From Acidimicrobiales bacterium (GTDB lineage Bacteria; Actinomycetota; Acidimicrobiia; Acidimicrobiales; CADCSY01), in assembly GCA_035512495.1 (NCBI GenBank), contig DATKDW010000017.1, forward strand, positions 1-64,000: DNA of 64,000 nt, given 5' to 3'. Both the position numbers and the translations under genes were made by a program. Below the pieces are notes generated by a model, which was not told where the DNA came from, searched no databases, and saw nothing but the letters and a program-made list of their open reading frames with translations. Positions 7,674 to 15,738 of the stretch are shown here, piece by piece. Each line of letters starts with the position of its first letter. Within the stretch, counting starts at the first letter, position 1.

Positions 7674-8456
7674 ATGCTCGATCTCAACGGAACGTCCTCG
7701 ATCGTCACCGGCGGTGGCTCCGGCCTCGGTGAGGCCACCGCCCGCCTCCTCGCCTCGCGCGGGGCCAAGGTCTGCGTCGTCGACCTGCAGGAGGACAAGG
7801 GCCAGGCCGTCGCCGGCGACATCGGTGGCGCCTTCGTCAAGGCTGACGTGGCCGACGCCGAGCAGGTCATCCAGGCGGTCGAGACCGCCAAGGAGATGGG
7901 CCCGCTGCGCAGCCTCGTCACGGCGGCGGGCATCGGCTTCGCCACCCGCACGGTCGGCCGCGACGGCCAGTACGCCTCCGCCCACGACCTGAACATCTTC
8001 AAGAAGGTCGTCGAGGTCAACCTCGTCGGCACCTTCAACTGCATCCGCCTCGCCGCCACCGCCATGAGCCAGACCGACCCCTACGACGACGACGGCCAGC
8101 GCGGCGCCATCGTCACGGTCGCCTCCGTGGCCGCCTTCGACGGCCAGATCGGCCAGGCCAGCTACTCGGCCTCCAAGGGCGGGGTGGTCGGCATGACGCT
8201 GCCCATCGCCCGCGACCTGGCGGCCATCGGCGTGCGGGTCAACTGCATCGCCCCCGGGCTCATCGACACGCCCATCTACGGCGAGGGCGAGGCGTCGGAG
8301 CAGTTCAAGGACAAGCTCAAGCGCGACGTGCTGTTCCCCAAGCGCCTCGGCACCTCCGACGAGTTCGCCTCGATGGCGCTGGAGTTCATCTCCAACACCT
8401 ACCTCAACGCCGAGACCCTCCGCGTCGACGGCGGCGTGCGGATGCAGCCCAAATGA
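7674..8456 (+). CDS. SDR family oxidoreductase, 3-hydroxyacyl-CoA dehydrogenase-like
   Basis: 260 residues. Classical short-chain dehydrogenase: TGGGSGLG cofactor loop at about residues 13-20, Asp (VVDLQ) after the second strand indicating NAD preference, NAG-equivalent TAAGIG, catalytic Ser in TVASVAAFDGQ, and YSASKGG with the Tyr-Lys pair. The insert after the fourth helix and the segment NCIAPGLIDTPIY resemble the type-10 (HSD17B10-like) 3-hydroxyacyl-CoA dehydrogenases, suggesting fatty-acid or branched-chain acid degradation (inference). Single gene with its own promoter. Confidence 0.88.
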   Translation: MLDLNGTSSIVTGGGSGLGEATARLLASRGAKVCVVDLQEDKGQAVAGDIGGAFVKADVADAEQVIQAVETAKEMGPLRSLVTAAGIGFATRTVGRDGQYASAHDLNIFKKVVEVNLVGTFNCIRLAATAMSQTDPYDDDGQRGAIVTVASVAAFDGQIGQASYSASKGGVVGMTLPIARDLAAIGVRVNCIAPGLIDTPIYGEGEASEQFKDKLKRDVLFPKRLGTSDEFASMALEFISNTYLNAETLRVDGGVRMQPK

Positions 8457-8519
8457 GGCTCGCGGGGCCCGTCAGCGAGCTGGTCCCTCCCACACCCTCC
8501 GCAGGCTCCGGGTCCCTCC
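8457..8519 (+). repeat. 63-bp direct repeat, first copy (family C)
   Basis: This segment begins right after the SDR stop codon and is repeated exactly at 8586-8648, an offset of 129 bp. It contains CTCCGCAGGCTCCGG, shared with the window start and with 63022-63118. Confidence 0.85.
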
Positions 8520-8551
8520 CCTCGCTGCCACCCGCTCGCGGGCGGTTGAGC

Positions 8552-8574
8552 GGTCTCGGCCTTCGGCCGAGGCC
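8552..8574 (+). terminator. Hairpin with cUUCGg tetraloop (family C)
   Basis: GGTCTCGGCC and GGCCGAGGCC form a ten-base-pair stem (one G-T pair) closed by a TTCG loop of the extra-stable cUUCGg class, followed by CTCCTTT. Lies 96 bp after the SDR stop. The same hairpin occurs at 63093 and a variant at 20383. Confidence 0.6.
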
Positions 8575-8585
8575 TCCTTTCCGAG

Positions 8586-8648
8586 GGCTCGCGGGGCCCG
8601 TCAGCGAGCTGGTCCCTCCCACACCCTCCGCAGGCTCCGGGTCCCTCC
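8586..8648 (+). repeat. 63-bp direct repeat, second copy (family C)
   Basis: Identical to 8457-8519. It ends one base before the GTG at 8650, so the start region of the zinc-ribbon gene is repeat-derived. Confidence 0.85.
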
Positions 8649-8649
8649 T

Positions 8650-9024
8650 GTGACCGACCAGGGGCCTTCGAGCACCGAGGGCGAGGGGCGATACGCGCGG
8701 GACGCGTCGGGCCTTGAGCAGCTCCTCGACGGCTTGCGGGCCGACGGGTACACCGGCGACATGACCGCCCTCGAGGGCGGCGACGTCCGTTGCGGCTCCT
8801 GCGGCGCGACCTCGCCGGCCGGGTCGTTCCACGTCGGCGAGCTCCGCCGCACCGAGGGCGCCTCCGACCCTGCCGACATGGCGGCGGTGGTGGGTCTGAC
8901 CTGCCCCCGCTGCGATGCCAAGGGCGCCCTCGTCACCATGTTCGGACCCGAGGCCGACATCGCGGCGGCCGACGTGCTCAGCGCCCTCGGCCCCCCCGAC
9001 GAGATCGACACCGGCGACCGCTAG
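8650..9024 (+). CDS. Zinc-ribbon hypothetical protein
   Basis: 124 residues, acidic. Two Cys pairs, CGSC near residue 48 and CPRC near residue 87, make a probable four-Cys zinc ribbon. Resembles small DUF6510-like actinobacterial proteins only in layout; no function is claimed. The GTG start falls immediately after a repeat copy; an ATG at 8761 (MTALEGGDVRCG) is a plausible shorter start and is better conserved in style. Its stop overlaps the stop of the convergent epimerase gene by 4 bp. Confidence 0.6.
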   Translation: MTDQGPSSTEGEGRYARDASGLEQLLDGLRADGYTGDMTALEGGDVRCGSCGATSPAGSFHVGELRRTEGASDPADMAAVVGLTCPRCDAKGALVTMFGPEADIAAADVLSALGPPDEIDTGDR

Positions 9025-9917
9025 CGGTCGAGGAGGTGGCGCAGGGAGCCCTCGAGCTCGGGCTGGGTGAAGCGGTAGCCGTTGTCGAGCAGGGCGCGGG
9101 GGACGGCTCGGATCGAGCAGTGCAGGAGGCTGTCGGCCAGCTCTTTCCCGAGGACCAGCCGCGGGCCGAGGGAGGGGGTCGGTAGGACCGTCGGGCGGCC
9201 CAGCACCCGGCCGAGCGTGCGGGTGAAGTCGGCGTTGGTGACCACGCCGGGGGCGGTGAGGTTCACCGGCCCGCTCACCTCGGACGTGAGCAGGTGCACG
9301 ATGGCGCCCACCTCGTCGTCGATCGCGATCCATGGCCACCACTGCTTCCCGTCACCGAGCCGGCCGCCGAGGCCGAGCTTGAACAGCGGAAGCTGCTTGG
9401 CCAGCGCCCCGCCCTCGGCGGCGAGCACGATCCCGCTCCGGAGCGCCACGGTGCGGATCCCCGCGTCCGTCGCTGGGGCGGTGGCGGCCTCCCAGTCGAC
9501 GACCACCTCGGTGAGGAACCCCTCGCCGTGGTCGTCGTCCTCGGTGAGCTCCTCGTCGCCGCGGCAGCCGTAGTAGTGGATCCCGGAGCCCGACAGGAGC
9601 ACCGACGGGCGCGGCTCGAGGACGGCGAGGGCCTCGGCGAGCAGTCGCGTGCCCTGAGTCCGGCTCTCGCGGATCCGGCGCTTCTGCTCGTCGGTCCAGC
9701 GCTTCTCGCTGATGCCCTCCCCGGCCAGGTTGACCACGGCGTCGACGCCGGCGAGGGCGTCGGTGTCGATGCGGCCCTCGGTGGGGGACCAGCGCACACG
9801 TCCGGGGCCGCTCGTCCCCGAGCGGACGACCCGGCGGACGGTGTGGCCACCCGCCTCGAGGGCGGTGACGAGGGCGGAGCCGATGAGCCCGCTCGATCCG
9901 GTGATGGCGACGTCCAC
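9021..9917 (-). CDS. TIGR01777 family NAD(P)-dependent epimerase/oxidoreductase
   Basis: 298 residues. Extended-SDR fold: N-terminal VDVAITGSSGLIGSALV nucleotide loop, VVNLAGEGI, KRRIRESRTQGT, and the C-terminal DUF1731 segment (RALLDNGYRFTQPELEGSLRHLL). Related to YfcH/SulA-type proteins and to the Rv2216-like gene that in mycobacteria lies between the E2 and lipB genes; here it is 9 kb away from lipB. Start at the GTG at 9917, supported by GAAGGA upstream. Substrate unknown. Confidence 0.85.
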   Translation of the reverse strand: MDVAITGSSGLIGSALVTALEAGGHTVRRVVRSGTSGPGRVRWSPTEGRIDTDALAGVDAVVNLAGEGISEKRWTDEQKRRIRESRTQGTRLLAEALAVLEPRPSVLLSGSGIHYYGCRGDEELTEDDDHGEGFLTEVVVDWEAATAPATDAGIRTVALRSGIVLAAEGGALAKQLPLFKLGLGGRLGDGKQWWPWIAIDDEVGAIVHLLTSEVSGPVNLTAPGVVTNADFTRTLGRVLGRPTVLPTPSLGPRLVLGKELADSLLHCSIRAVPRALLDNGYRFTQPELEGSLRHLLDR

Positions 9918-10028
9918 GGTCCTTCGCTCCTCGTTCGGGTGTGCGCAGCACCAGTGCGCGCGACACCAGTGTGCGCTGGCCCTCGGTCTGGTGCGACATC
10001 TCGTTCCGTGCCGGTCGCGGGTGGGCCG

Positions 10029-10034
10029 TAGGGT
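10029..10034 (+). promoter_or_regulatory. Leaderless-type -10 hexamer of argS
   Basis: TAGGGT, 9 nt before the ATG at 10044; no Shine-Dalgarno sequence. Confidence 0.5.
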
Positions 10035-10043
10035 TGTCCGCCC

Positions 10044-11807
10044 ATGGCCGAGCCCCTGCTGACCCTCCTCGCCGACCGGGTGGCCGACGCGGTGCGCACC
10101 GCATTCGGTCCCGAGGTCGCGGTCCCCGACGCCCCCGTGCTGCCCACCAAGGACCCCCGCCACGGCGACTACTCCGTGCCGGTGGCGATGTCGCTGGCCA
10201 AGGTGCTGGGCGCCCCGCCGCCGGAGCTTGCCGAGCGCCTGGCGGCGGCGCTGCGGGTCGACGACGTGTGCGAGGCGCCCGAGGTGGTGCGACCGGGCTT
10301 CGTGAACCTCCGGCTGCGTCCCGAGTGGCTGGCGGCACGCCTGTCCGCCCAGGTCGGCGACGACCGCCTCGGCATCGAGCCCACCCCGTCGCCGGTCACG
10401 GTGGTCGTCGACTACGCCGGGCCCAACATGGCCAAGGAGATGCACGTCGGGCACCTGCGCTCCACGATCATCGGGGACGCACTGGCCAACGTCGACGCCT
10501 TCCTCGGCAACACGGTGCGGCGCATCAACCACATCGGTGACTACGGCACCCAGTTCGGCCTCCTCGTCGCCCACCTCGAGGACACCCACCCCGAGGCACT
10601 CGAGCTCGGCGGCGACGCCGACCTCGGCGACGTGGTTGCGTTCTACCGGGAGGCCAACGCCCGCTTCACCGCCGACGACGAGTTCAAGGAGCGGGCCCGG
10701 CGACGGGTCGTCGACCTCCAGACCAAGGAGCCCACCGCCCGCGCGGCGTGGGCGGTGCTCGTCGGGATGTCGCGGCGCGAGAACGAGCGGGTCTATGGCC
10801 TGCTGGGCATCGAGGGGCTCGAGGAGCACGGCGAGTCCAGCTACGAGGACGAGCTCGCCGACGTGGTCGCCGACCTCGACGCCGCCGGCCTCACGGTGGA
10901 GGATGCCGGCGCCACCTGCGTGTTCGTCCCGGGCTTCACCAACCGCGAGGGCGACCCCCTGCCGCTCATCGTGCGCAAGGCCGACGGCGGCTACAACTAC
11001 GCCACCACCGACCTCGCCGCCGTGCGCCGCCGGGTGGCCGACATCGGGGCCCGCCGCATCCTCTACGTGGTGGCCGCCGACCAGGCCCAACACCTCGAGA
11101 TGGTCTTCGCCGTCGCCCGCATGGCCGGGTGGGTCGACGACTCGGTCCACATCGTGCACGTGCCCTTCGGTCTGGTCCTGGGCGAGGGGGGCAAGCGGCT
11201 GCGCACCCGCTCCGGCGACAACGTCCGCCTGGCCGAGCTGCTGGGCGAGGCCGTCGAGCGGGCCCGGGCGTTCCTGGTCGACCGGGCAGAGGAGCGCGAC
11301 CAGCCCTTGCCCGACGACATCGACGTCATCGGCGAGGTGGTGGGCATCGGCGCCGTGAAGTACGCCGACCTCAGCCAGAACCGCCAGAGCAACTACGTGT
11401 TCTCCTTCGACAAGATGCTCAGCCTCAAGGGCAACACCGCGCCCTACCTGCAGTACGCCTACGCCCGCATCCACTCGATCCTGCGCGAGGCGGGCTGGAC
11501 CGACGGCCCGCCGCCCGGTGCCGAGCTGGCGATCCGGCTCGAGGCGCCCCAGGAGCTCGAGCTGGCCAAGCGGTTGGTGGAGGCGTCCGACGTGGTCGGG
11601 CGGGTGCGCGACGACCTGGCGCCCAACCACCTCTGCGCCTACCTCTTCGACCTCTCCCAGGCCTACAACCAGCTCTACGAGCACTGTCCGGTGCTGCGGG
11701 TCGAGGAGCCGCTGCGGACCTCGAGGCTGGCGCTGTGCGAGCGCACCGCCGCCACGCTGCGCCAGGGACTGGCCCTGCTCGGCATCGAGGTCCTCGACCG
11801 CATGTGA
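10044..11807 (+). CDS. argS: Arginyl-tRNA synthetase
   Basis: 587 residues, near the usual 550-590. Class I synthetase charging tRNA-Arg. The N-terminal ~100 residues are the ArgRS additional domain (GDYSVPVAMSLAK), the HIGH signature is HVGHLR at about residue 139 in the context NMAKEMHVGHLRST, and the C-terminal DALR domain ends with the family-typical ...IEVLDRM, where the terminal Met is part of the active fold. KMSK is degenerate, as is common in ArgRS. Own promoter; a microprotein gene follows 35 bp downstream. Confidence 0.97.
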   Translation: MAEPLLTLLADRVADAVRTAFGPEVAVPDAPVLPTKDPRHGDYSVPVAMSLAKVLGAPPPELAERLAAALRVDDVCEAPEVVRPGFVNLRLRPEWLAARLSAQVGDDRLGIEPTPSPVTVVVDYAGPNMAKEMHVGHLRSTIIGDALANVDAFLGNTVRRINHIGDYGTQFGLLVAHLEDTHPEALELGGDADLGDVVAFYREANARFTADDEFKERARRRVVDLQTKEPTARAAWAVLVGMSRRENERVYGLLGIEGLEEHGESSYEDELADVVADLDAAGLTVEDAGATCVFVPGFTNREGDPLPLIVRKADGGYNYATTDLAAVRRRVADIGARRILYVVAADQAQHLEMVFAVARMAGWVDDSVHIVHVPFGLVLGEGGKRLRTRSGDNVRLAELLGEAVERARAFLVDRAEERDQPLPDDIDVIGEVVGIGAVKYADLSQNRQSNYVFSFDKMLSLKGNTAPYLQYAYARIHSILREAGWTDGPPPGAELAIRLEAPQELELAKRLVEASDVVGRVRDDLAPNHLCAYLFDLSQAYNQLYEHCPVLRVEEPLRTSRLALCERTAATLRQGLALLGIEVLDRM

Positions 11808-11827
11808 GCCACGCGCCGGGCGCTCCG

Positions 11828-11833
11828 TAGGAT
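11828..11833 (+). promoter_or_regulatory. Leaderless-type -10 hexamer of the 29-residue microprotein
   Basis: TAGGAT, 9 nt before the ATG at 11843; supports the small gene as a real transcription unit. Confidence 0.5.
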
Positions 11834-11842
11834 GCCGTGCCC

Positions 11843-11932
11843 ATGAGCACCCGTGCGCTGATCGTCGCCGCCCTGCTGTGCGGGCTCGCCATCCTGGTCG
11901 CCTTCACCCTCCAGGTGCTGCTGGTCCGCTGA
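11843..11932 (+). CDS. 29-residue single-span membrane microprotein
   Basis: A short frame starting MSTRALIVAALLCGLAILVA and ending in LVR-stop. The whole chain is one transmembrane helix flanked by Arg residues at both ends. It sits between argS and the ATP-grasp operon, has its own TAGGAT hexamer at the spacing used by neighbouring genes, and is too short for ordinary gene callers. The function is not known; a membrane partner of a neighbouring protein is a guess. Confidence 0.5.
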   Translation: MSTRALIVAALLCGLAILVAFTLQVLLVR

Positions 11933-11966
11933 GAACCCCTGGCGGCAGGCTGTCCGGTCGCGCCCC

Positions 11967-11972
11967 TAAGGT
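11967..11972 (+). promoter_or_regulatory. Leaderless-type -10 hexamer of the ATP-grasp operon
   Basis: TAAGGT, 6 nt before the ATG at 11979, no Shine-Dalgarno sequence. Confidence 0.5.
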
Positions 11973-11978
11973 TCCCCC

Positions 11979-13439
11979 ATGCCCGCAGACCTCTTCGACG
12001 GCTACGCCCACGAGGGGTTCTTCGACGAGGCGTTCACCGCGAGCGGCGAGGTTCGGCCCCACTACCGCGACCTCTTCGCCCGCCTCGGCGACATCACCCA
12101 CGAGGACCTGGCCCGGCGCGAGCGGCTCCGCGACGCCGCCTTCCGGTCGGCCGGGATCACCTTCACGGTCTACGGCGAGGCACAGGGCGTGGAGCGCACG
12201 TTCCCGATGGACCTGCTGCCGCGCATCATCCCGGCCGACGAGTGGGACCACATCGAGACGGGTCTGATCCAGCGGGTCACGGCCCTGAACCGCTTCCTCA
12301 ACGACCTCTACCTCGGCGACCGAGCGGTCCTCCACGACCGCATCGTCCCCAGCTGGCTGCTGCTGAGCGCCAGCGGCTTCTGCCGTCAGGCGTTCGGCGT
12401 GCCCGTCCCGCAGGCGGCGCACTGCCTGGTGGCGGGCATCGACCTGGTGCGCGACGCCGAGGGCACCTACCGGGTGCTCGAGGACAACCTGCGCAACCCC
12501 AGCGGCATCTCCTACGTGCTCGAGAACCGGGCCGCCATGACCCGGGTGCTGCCGCGGGTCTTCGGGAAGATGGCGGTGCGCCCCGTCGACCACTACGGGG
12601 CTTCGCTCCTGCGGGCGCTGCGCCACACCGCACCGCCGTCGGCCGGCAACCCCAACGTGGTGGTCCTCACCCCGGGCTCCTACAACAGCGCGTTCTTCGA
12701 ACACGCCTTCCTCGCCCGCCAGATGGGTGTGGAGCTGGTGGAGGGCCGCGACCTCGTGGTCGACGAGCACGTCGTCTACATGCGCACCACCAGGGGCCTC
12801 GAGCGCGTCGACGCCATCTACCGGCGGATCGACGACGACTTCCTCGACCCGGTGGTCTTCCGGCGCGACTCCACCCTCGGCGTGCCGGGGCTCATGGCGG
12901 CGGCGCGTGCCGGGAACGTGACAATCTCCAACGCCATGGGCAACGGCGTGGCCGACGACAAGGCCGTCTACGCCTTCGTCCCCGAGCTCATCCGCTACTA
13001 CCTGGGAGAGGAGCCCATCCTCGCCAACTGCGAGACCTACCTCCTGTGGGACGCCGACCAGCGCAAGGCGGTGCTCGACCGCCTCGACGAGCTGGTGGTC
13101 AAGCCGGTGGCCGAATCGGGTGGCTACGGCATGTGCATCGGCCCGCACGCCACCGACGAGGAGCTCGCCACCATCGCCAAGCGGATCGAGGCCGACCCGC
13201 GCGGCTACATCGCCCAGGAGGTGGTGTCGCTGTCGAGGCACCCCACGCTCATCGACGACCACCTCGAGGGCCGCCACATCGACCTGCGGCCCTTCGTCAT
13301 CTCCGGCGACCGGGTCGAGGTCATCCCCGGGGGGCTCACCCGGGTGGCGCTTCGCAAGGGCTCGCTCGTGGTCAACTCCAGCCAGGGCGGCGGCTCGAAG
13401 GACACCTGGGTCCTCGCCGGGGACGGGGGGTCGCGCTGA
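11979..13439 (+). CDS. Circularly permuted ATP-grasp type 2 protein
   Basis: 486 residues, the normal size for the DUF404/DUF407 family. Recognised by FTVYGEAQGVERTFPMDLLPRII near residue 65, YRVLEDNLRNPSGISYVLENR near residue 165, NAMGNGVADDKAVYAFVP and KPVAESGGYGMCIGP. ATP-grasp enzymes of this group are predicted to form amide bonds on peptides or glutamate-like substrates. It is first in a three-gene operon with an alpha-E protein and a transglutaminase, a set conserved across many bacteria and predicted from gene context to make or modify a peptide; the product is unknown. Stop and next ATG overlap (TGATG). Confidence 0.92.
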   Translation: MPADLFDGYAHEGFFDEAFTASGEVRPHYRDLFARLGDITHEDLARRERLRDAAFRSAGITFTVYGEAQGVERTFPMDLLPRIIPADEWDHIETGLIQRVTALNRFLNDLYLGDRAVLHDRIVPSWLLLSASGFCRQAFGVPVPQAAHCLVAGIDLVRDAEGTYRVLEDNLRNPSGISYVLENRAAMTRVLPRVFGKMAVRPVDHYGASLLRALRHTAPPSAGNPNVVVLTPGSYNSAFFEHAFLARQMGVELVEGRDLVVDEHVVYMRTTRGLERVDAIYRRIDDDFLDPVVFRRDSTLGVPGLMAAARAGNVTISNAMGNGVADDKAVYAFVPELIRYYLGEEPILANCETYLLWDADQRKAVLDRLDELVVKPVAESGGYGMCIGPHATDEELATIAKRIEADPRGYIAQEVVSLSRHPTLIDDHLEGRHIDLRPFVISGDRVEVIPGGLTRVALRKGSLVVNSSQGGGSKDTWVLAGDGGSR

Positions 13440-14404
13440 TGCTGGCCCGCCACGCCGAGAGCCTCTTCTGGGCCGGGCGCTACGTCGAGCGCGCCAGCGA
13501 CACCGCCCGCATGCTCGACGTGACCTACCACGGCCTGCTCGAGTCGCCTCCCCAGGAGGTCCAGCGCGCCTGGCTCGACCTGCTGGAGGTGCTCGGTACC
13601 GGCCCGTCGTTCGCCGCCCGCCACGCCGACGACGTGAGCGAGGCCACGGTCAGCCGGTTCCTCGCCATCGACACCGACAACCCCGGCTCGGTGGTCTCGC
13701 TGGTGGGGCGGGCCCGCGAGAACGTGCGGTCGGTGCGGGAGCTGGTCTCTACCGAGATGTGGGAGGCGGTCAACGCCTTCTACCTCGAGCTCGGTGGCCA
13801 CGACCTGACCTACGACATCGAGAACCAGCCATCGCAGCTGTACTCCATGGTCAAGGGTCGCTGCCAGGCGGTGGCCGGCTCGGCGGTCGAGACCATGCCC
13901 CACGACGACGCCTGGCGGTTCATGATGCTCGGCTGGATGATCGAGCGGGCGGAGATGACGCTGCGCCTGCTCGACGTGCGCTACCTCCAGCTGGCCGACC
14001 TCGACCCCCAGTCCGGCTTCCACCACTGGATCGGTGTGCTCAAGTCGGCCTCCGCGGCAGAGGCCTACCGACGCGCCTACTCGCTGTCGATGGACCGCGC
14101 CGACGTGGTCGAGTTCCTGTTGCTCTCCGAGGGCTTCCCCCGCAGCGTGCTGTGGTGCCTGCGATCGGCGGAGGAGAACCTCGGTCTCCTCTGCAACCCC
14201 GGGCGCCTCTCCCGGGCCCAGCGCGTGCTCGGCCGCATCCGGGCCGACCTCGAGTACTGCGACGTCCACGAGCTCATCAGCGGTGACCTCAACGCCTTCC
14301 TGCGCGCCACCCTCGGCCACGTCCGGCGGGTGGCCGAGCTGCTCGCCCTCGAGCTGTTCCGCAACGCCGACGAGTTCGACCTCCACGCCCTGGAGCACTC
14401 CTAG
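13439..14404 (+). CDS. Alpha-E domain protein (DUF403)
   Basis: 321 residues, almost entirely helical by composition. The opening MLARHAESLFWAGRYVERA is diagnostic of the family, followed by YDIENQPSQLYSMVKGR and FLLLSEGFPRSVLWCL. No catalytic motif is obvious; family members always sit next to the permuted ATP-grasp gene and may act as its acceptor or scaffold (inference). ATG overlaps the previous stop by one base and its own stop directly abuts the next ATG, so the three proteins are probably made in fixed ratio. Confidence 0.92.
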   Translation: MLARHAESLFWAGRYVERASDTARMLDVTYHGLLESPPQEVQRAWLDLLEVLGTGPSFAARHADDVSEATVSRFLAIDTDNPGSVVSLVGRARENVRSVRELVSTEMWEAVNAFYLELGGHDLTYDIENQPSQLYSMVKGRCQAVAGSAVETMPHDDAWRFMMLGWMIERAEMTLRLLDVRYLQLADLDPQSGFHHWIGVLKSASAAEAYRRAYSLSMDRADVVEFLLLSEGFPRSVLWCLRSAEENLGLLCNPGRLSRAQRVLGRIRADLEYCDVHELISGDLNAFLRATLGHVRRVAELLALELFRNADEFDLHALEHS

Positions 14405-15385
14405 ATGCGCCTCGACATCCGCTACCGCTGCACCTTCGAGTACGCCGACCTCGTCCGCCACAGCCAGAACGAGCTGCGCGCCTGCCCGGCGTCCGACCCC
14501 CACCAGAGCCTGGTGAGCTACCGGGTCACGACGACGCCCTCGGCGCGCGTCTACTCCTTCGACGACTACTGGGGGACCAGGGTCGACACCTTCGGGATCC
14601 GCGAGCCGCACATCCTCCTCGAGGTGGTGGCCGAGGCGTCGGTGGAGACCCGGCCGATGCCGCTGCTCACGTCGTCGCCCCGGATGGACCGGCTCCTCGA
14701 CCCCACCTTCCTCGACGAGCACCTGGAGTACCTCCAGCCCACCGCCCACGCCGACTGGGGCGCCGGCGTGGCCGGGGAGGCCCGCCGCCAGCAGGAGCTG
14801 ATGGGCTCCGACGTGATCAGCGTGGTCCTGGCCCTGCACCGCCGGGTGGGCGGCACCATGACCTACGTCCCCGGCTCCACCTACGTGGGGGTCGGTGTCG
14901 AGGAGGTGATGGCCACCGGGGAGGGCGTCTGCCAGGACTTCGCCCACCTCGCGGTGGCCATGTGCCGCAGCGTCGGCATCCCCGCCCGCTACGTCTCGGG
15001 CTACCTCTTCACCCGGTCCGACGAGACCGGGGCCGACACCGATGCCGACGTGGTGGAGGTGCAGACGCACGCCTGGTTCGAGGCGGCTGTCCCCGGCGTG
15101 GGGTGGCTGGCCCTCGACCCGACCAACGGACTCGAGGTGGGCATGCGCCACGTGAAGATCGGCCACGGGCGCGACTACGACGACGTCCCCCCGCTGCGGG
15201 GGATGTACTCCGGAGGGGGGGCCGCCCAGCTGGAGGTGGCGGTGGAGATGCGACGGCCGCCATCCAACGTCATGCCCCAGCCGTCGCCGTGGGCGCCGCA
15301 CACCACCATCAGCAGCCAGCAGGAACAGCAGCAACAGCAGATCGGCACCCGCTCCTCGACGCGGTCGGGTTCGCGCCGGCGGTGA
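14405..15385 (+). CDS. Transglutaminase-like cysteine protease-fold protein
   Basis: 326 residues. N-terminal bacterial transglutaminase beta domain (RLDIRYRCTFEYADLV, ~1-85), then the papain-like core with the full triad: Cys176 in GEGVCQDFAH, His222 in THAWFEA and Asp238 in LDPTNG. The last ~45 residues are Gln/Ser/Arg-rich low complexity. Third gene of the ATP-grasp/alpha-E operon; predicted to cleave or cross-link the peptide product. No signal peptide, so cytoplasmic. Confidence 0.92.
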   Translation: MRLDIRYRCTFEYADLVRHSQNELRACPASDPHQSLVSYRVTTTPSARVYSFDDYWGTRVDTFGIREPHILLEVVAEASVETRPMPLLTSSPRMDRLLDPTFLDEHLEYLQPTAHADWGAGVAGEARRQQELMGSDVISVVLALHRRVGGTMTYVPGSTYVGVGVEEVMATGEGVCQDFAHLAVAMCRSVGIPARYVSGYLFTRSDETGADTDADVVEVQTHAWFEAAVPGVGWLALDPTNGLEVGMRHVKIGHGRDYDDVPPLRGMYSGGGAAQLEVAVEMRRPPSNVMPQPSPWAPHTTISSQQEQQQQQIGTRSSTRSGSRRR

Positions 15386-15425
15386 AGGGGTACACCCAAG
15401 GCACTCCTACGAAGGGAACCGTGCC

Positions 15426-15578
15426 ATGGGAATCGTCGTCCTCCTGCTGATCCTCGCCTTGATCTTCGGAGGCGTCGGTCTGCTCGTCGAGGGGCTGTTC
15501 TGGCTCCTCGTCATCTCCCTCGTGCTGCTCGTCGTCGGCGCCGTGTTCGGCTTCCGAGGACGCGGCTCCGCCGTCTGA
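15426..15578 (+). CDS. 50-residue two-span hydrophobic protein
   Basis: Starts MGIVVLLLILALIFGGVGLL and ends in a basic FRGRGSAV tail. Two hydrophobic stretches separated by VEGLFW give a hairpin in the membrane; short 'hydrophobic protein' genes of this pattern are frequent in actinobacteria and unassigned. GAAGGGA precedes the ATG by 8 nt. Lies 40 bp after the transglutaminase gene and is followed by a strong hairpin, so it may close that operon. Confidence 0.6.
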   Translation: MGIVVLLLILALIFGGVGLLVEGLFWLLVISLVLLVVGAVFGFRGRGSAV

Positions 15579-15605
15579 CCACCTCACCGTCCGACCGCAG
15601 ACGTT

Positions 15606-15625
15606 GCCGGGCCCTCGGGCCCGGC
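15606..15625 (+). terminator. Perfect 9-bp GC hairpin
   Basis: GCCGGGCCC and GGGCCCGGC flank a minimal loop, 28 bp after the stop of the small hydrophobic protein. No U-run follows, as usual in high-GC actinobacteria. Probably ends the 11.98-15.58 kb transcript. Confidence 0.55.
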
Positions 15626-15693
15626 AGCGTCGCGTCCGGGATCGTCTTGCACGTCCGTGGCGGCCGCCCGGCAGGGAGCCGCGGGCGGCCGGG

Positions 15694-15699
15694 TACCCT
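15694..15699 (+). promoter_or_regulatory. -10 hexamer of lpdA-E2-lipBA operon
   Basis: TACCCT, 39 nt before the GTG start at 15739. Here a normal leader with a GGAGG ribosome site (15723-15727) separates promoter and start, unlike the leaderless genes nearby. Confidence 0.4.
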
Positions 15700-15738
15700 G
15701 AGCCGCGAGCCGAGACGAGTCCGGGAGGCAGGCGCAGC

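Noticed and set aside
9918-11684. Long open frame on the minus strand opposite argS, in frame with the epimerase gene
   Set aside because: It mirrors the codon pattern of argS (Val/Leu/Gly/His-rich translation), and the epimerase start at 9917 has its own ribosome site. Typical antisense shadow of high-GC DNA.
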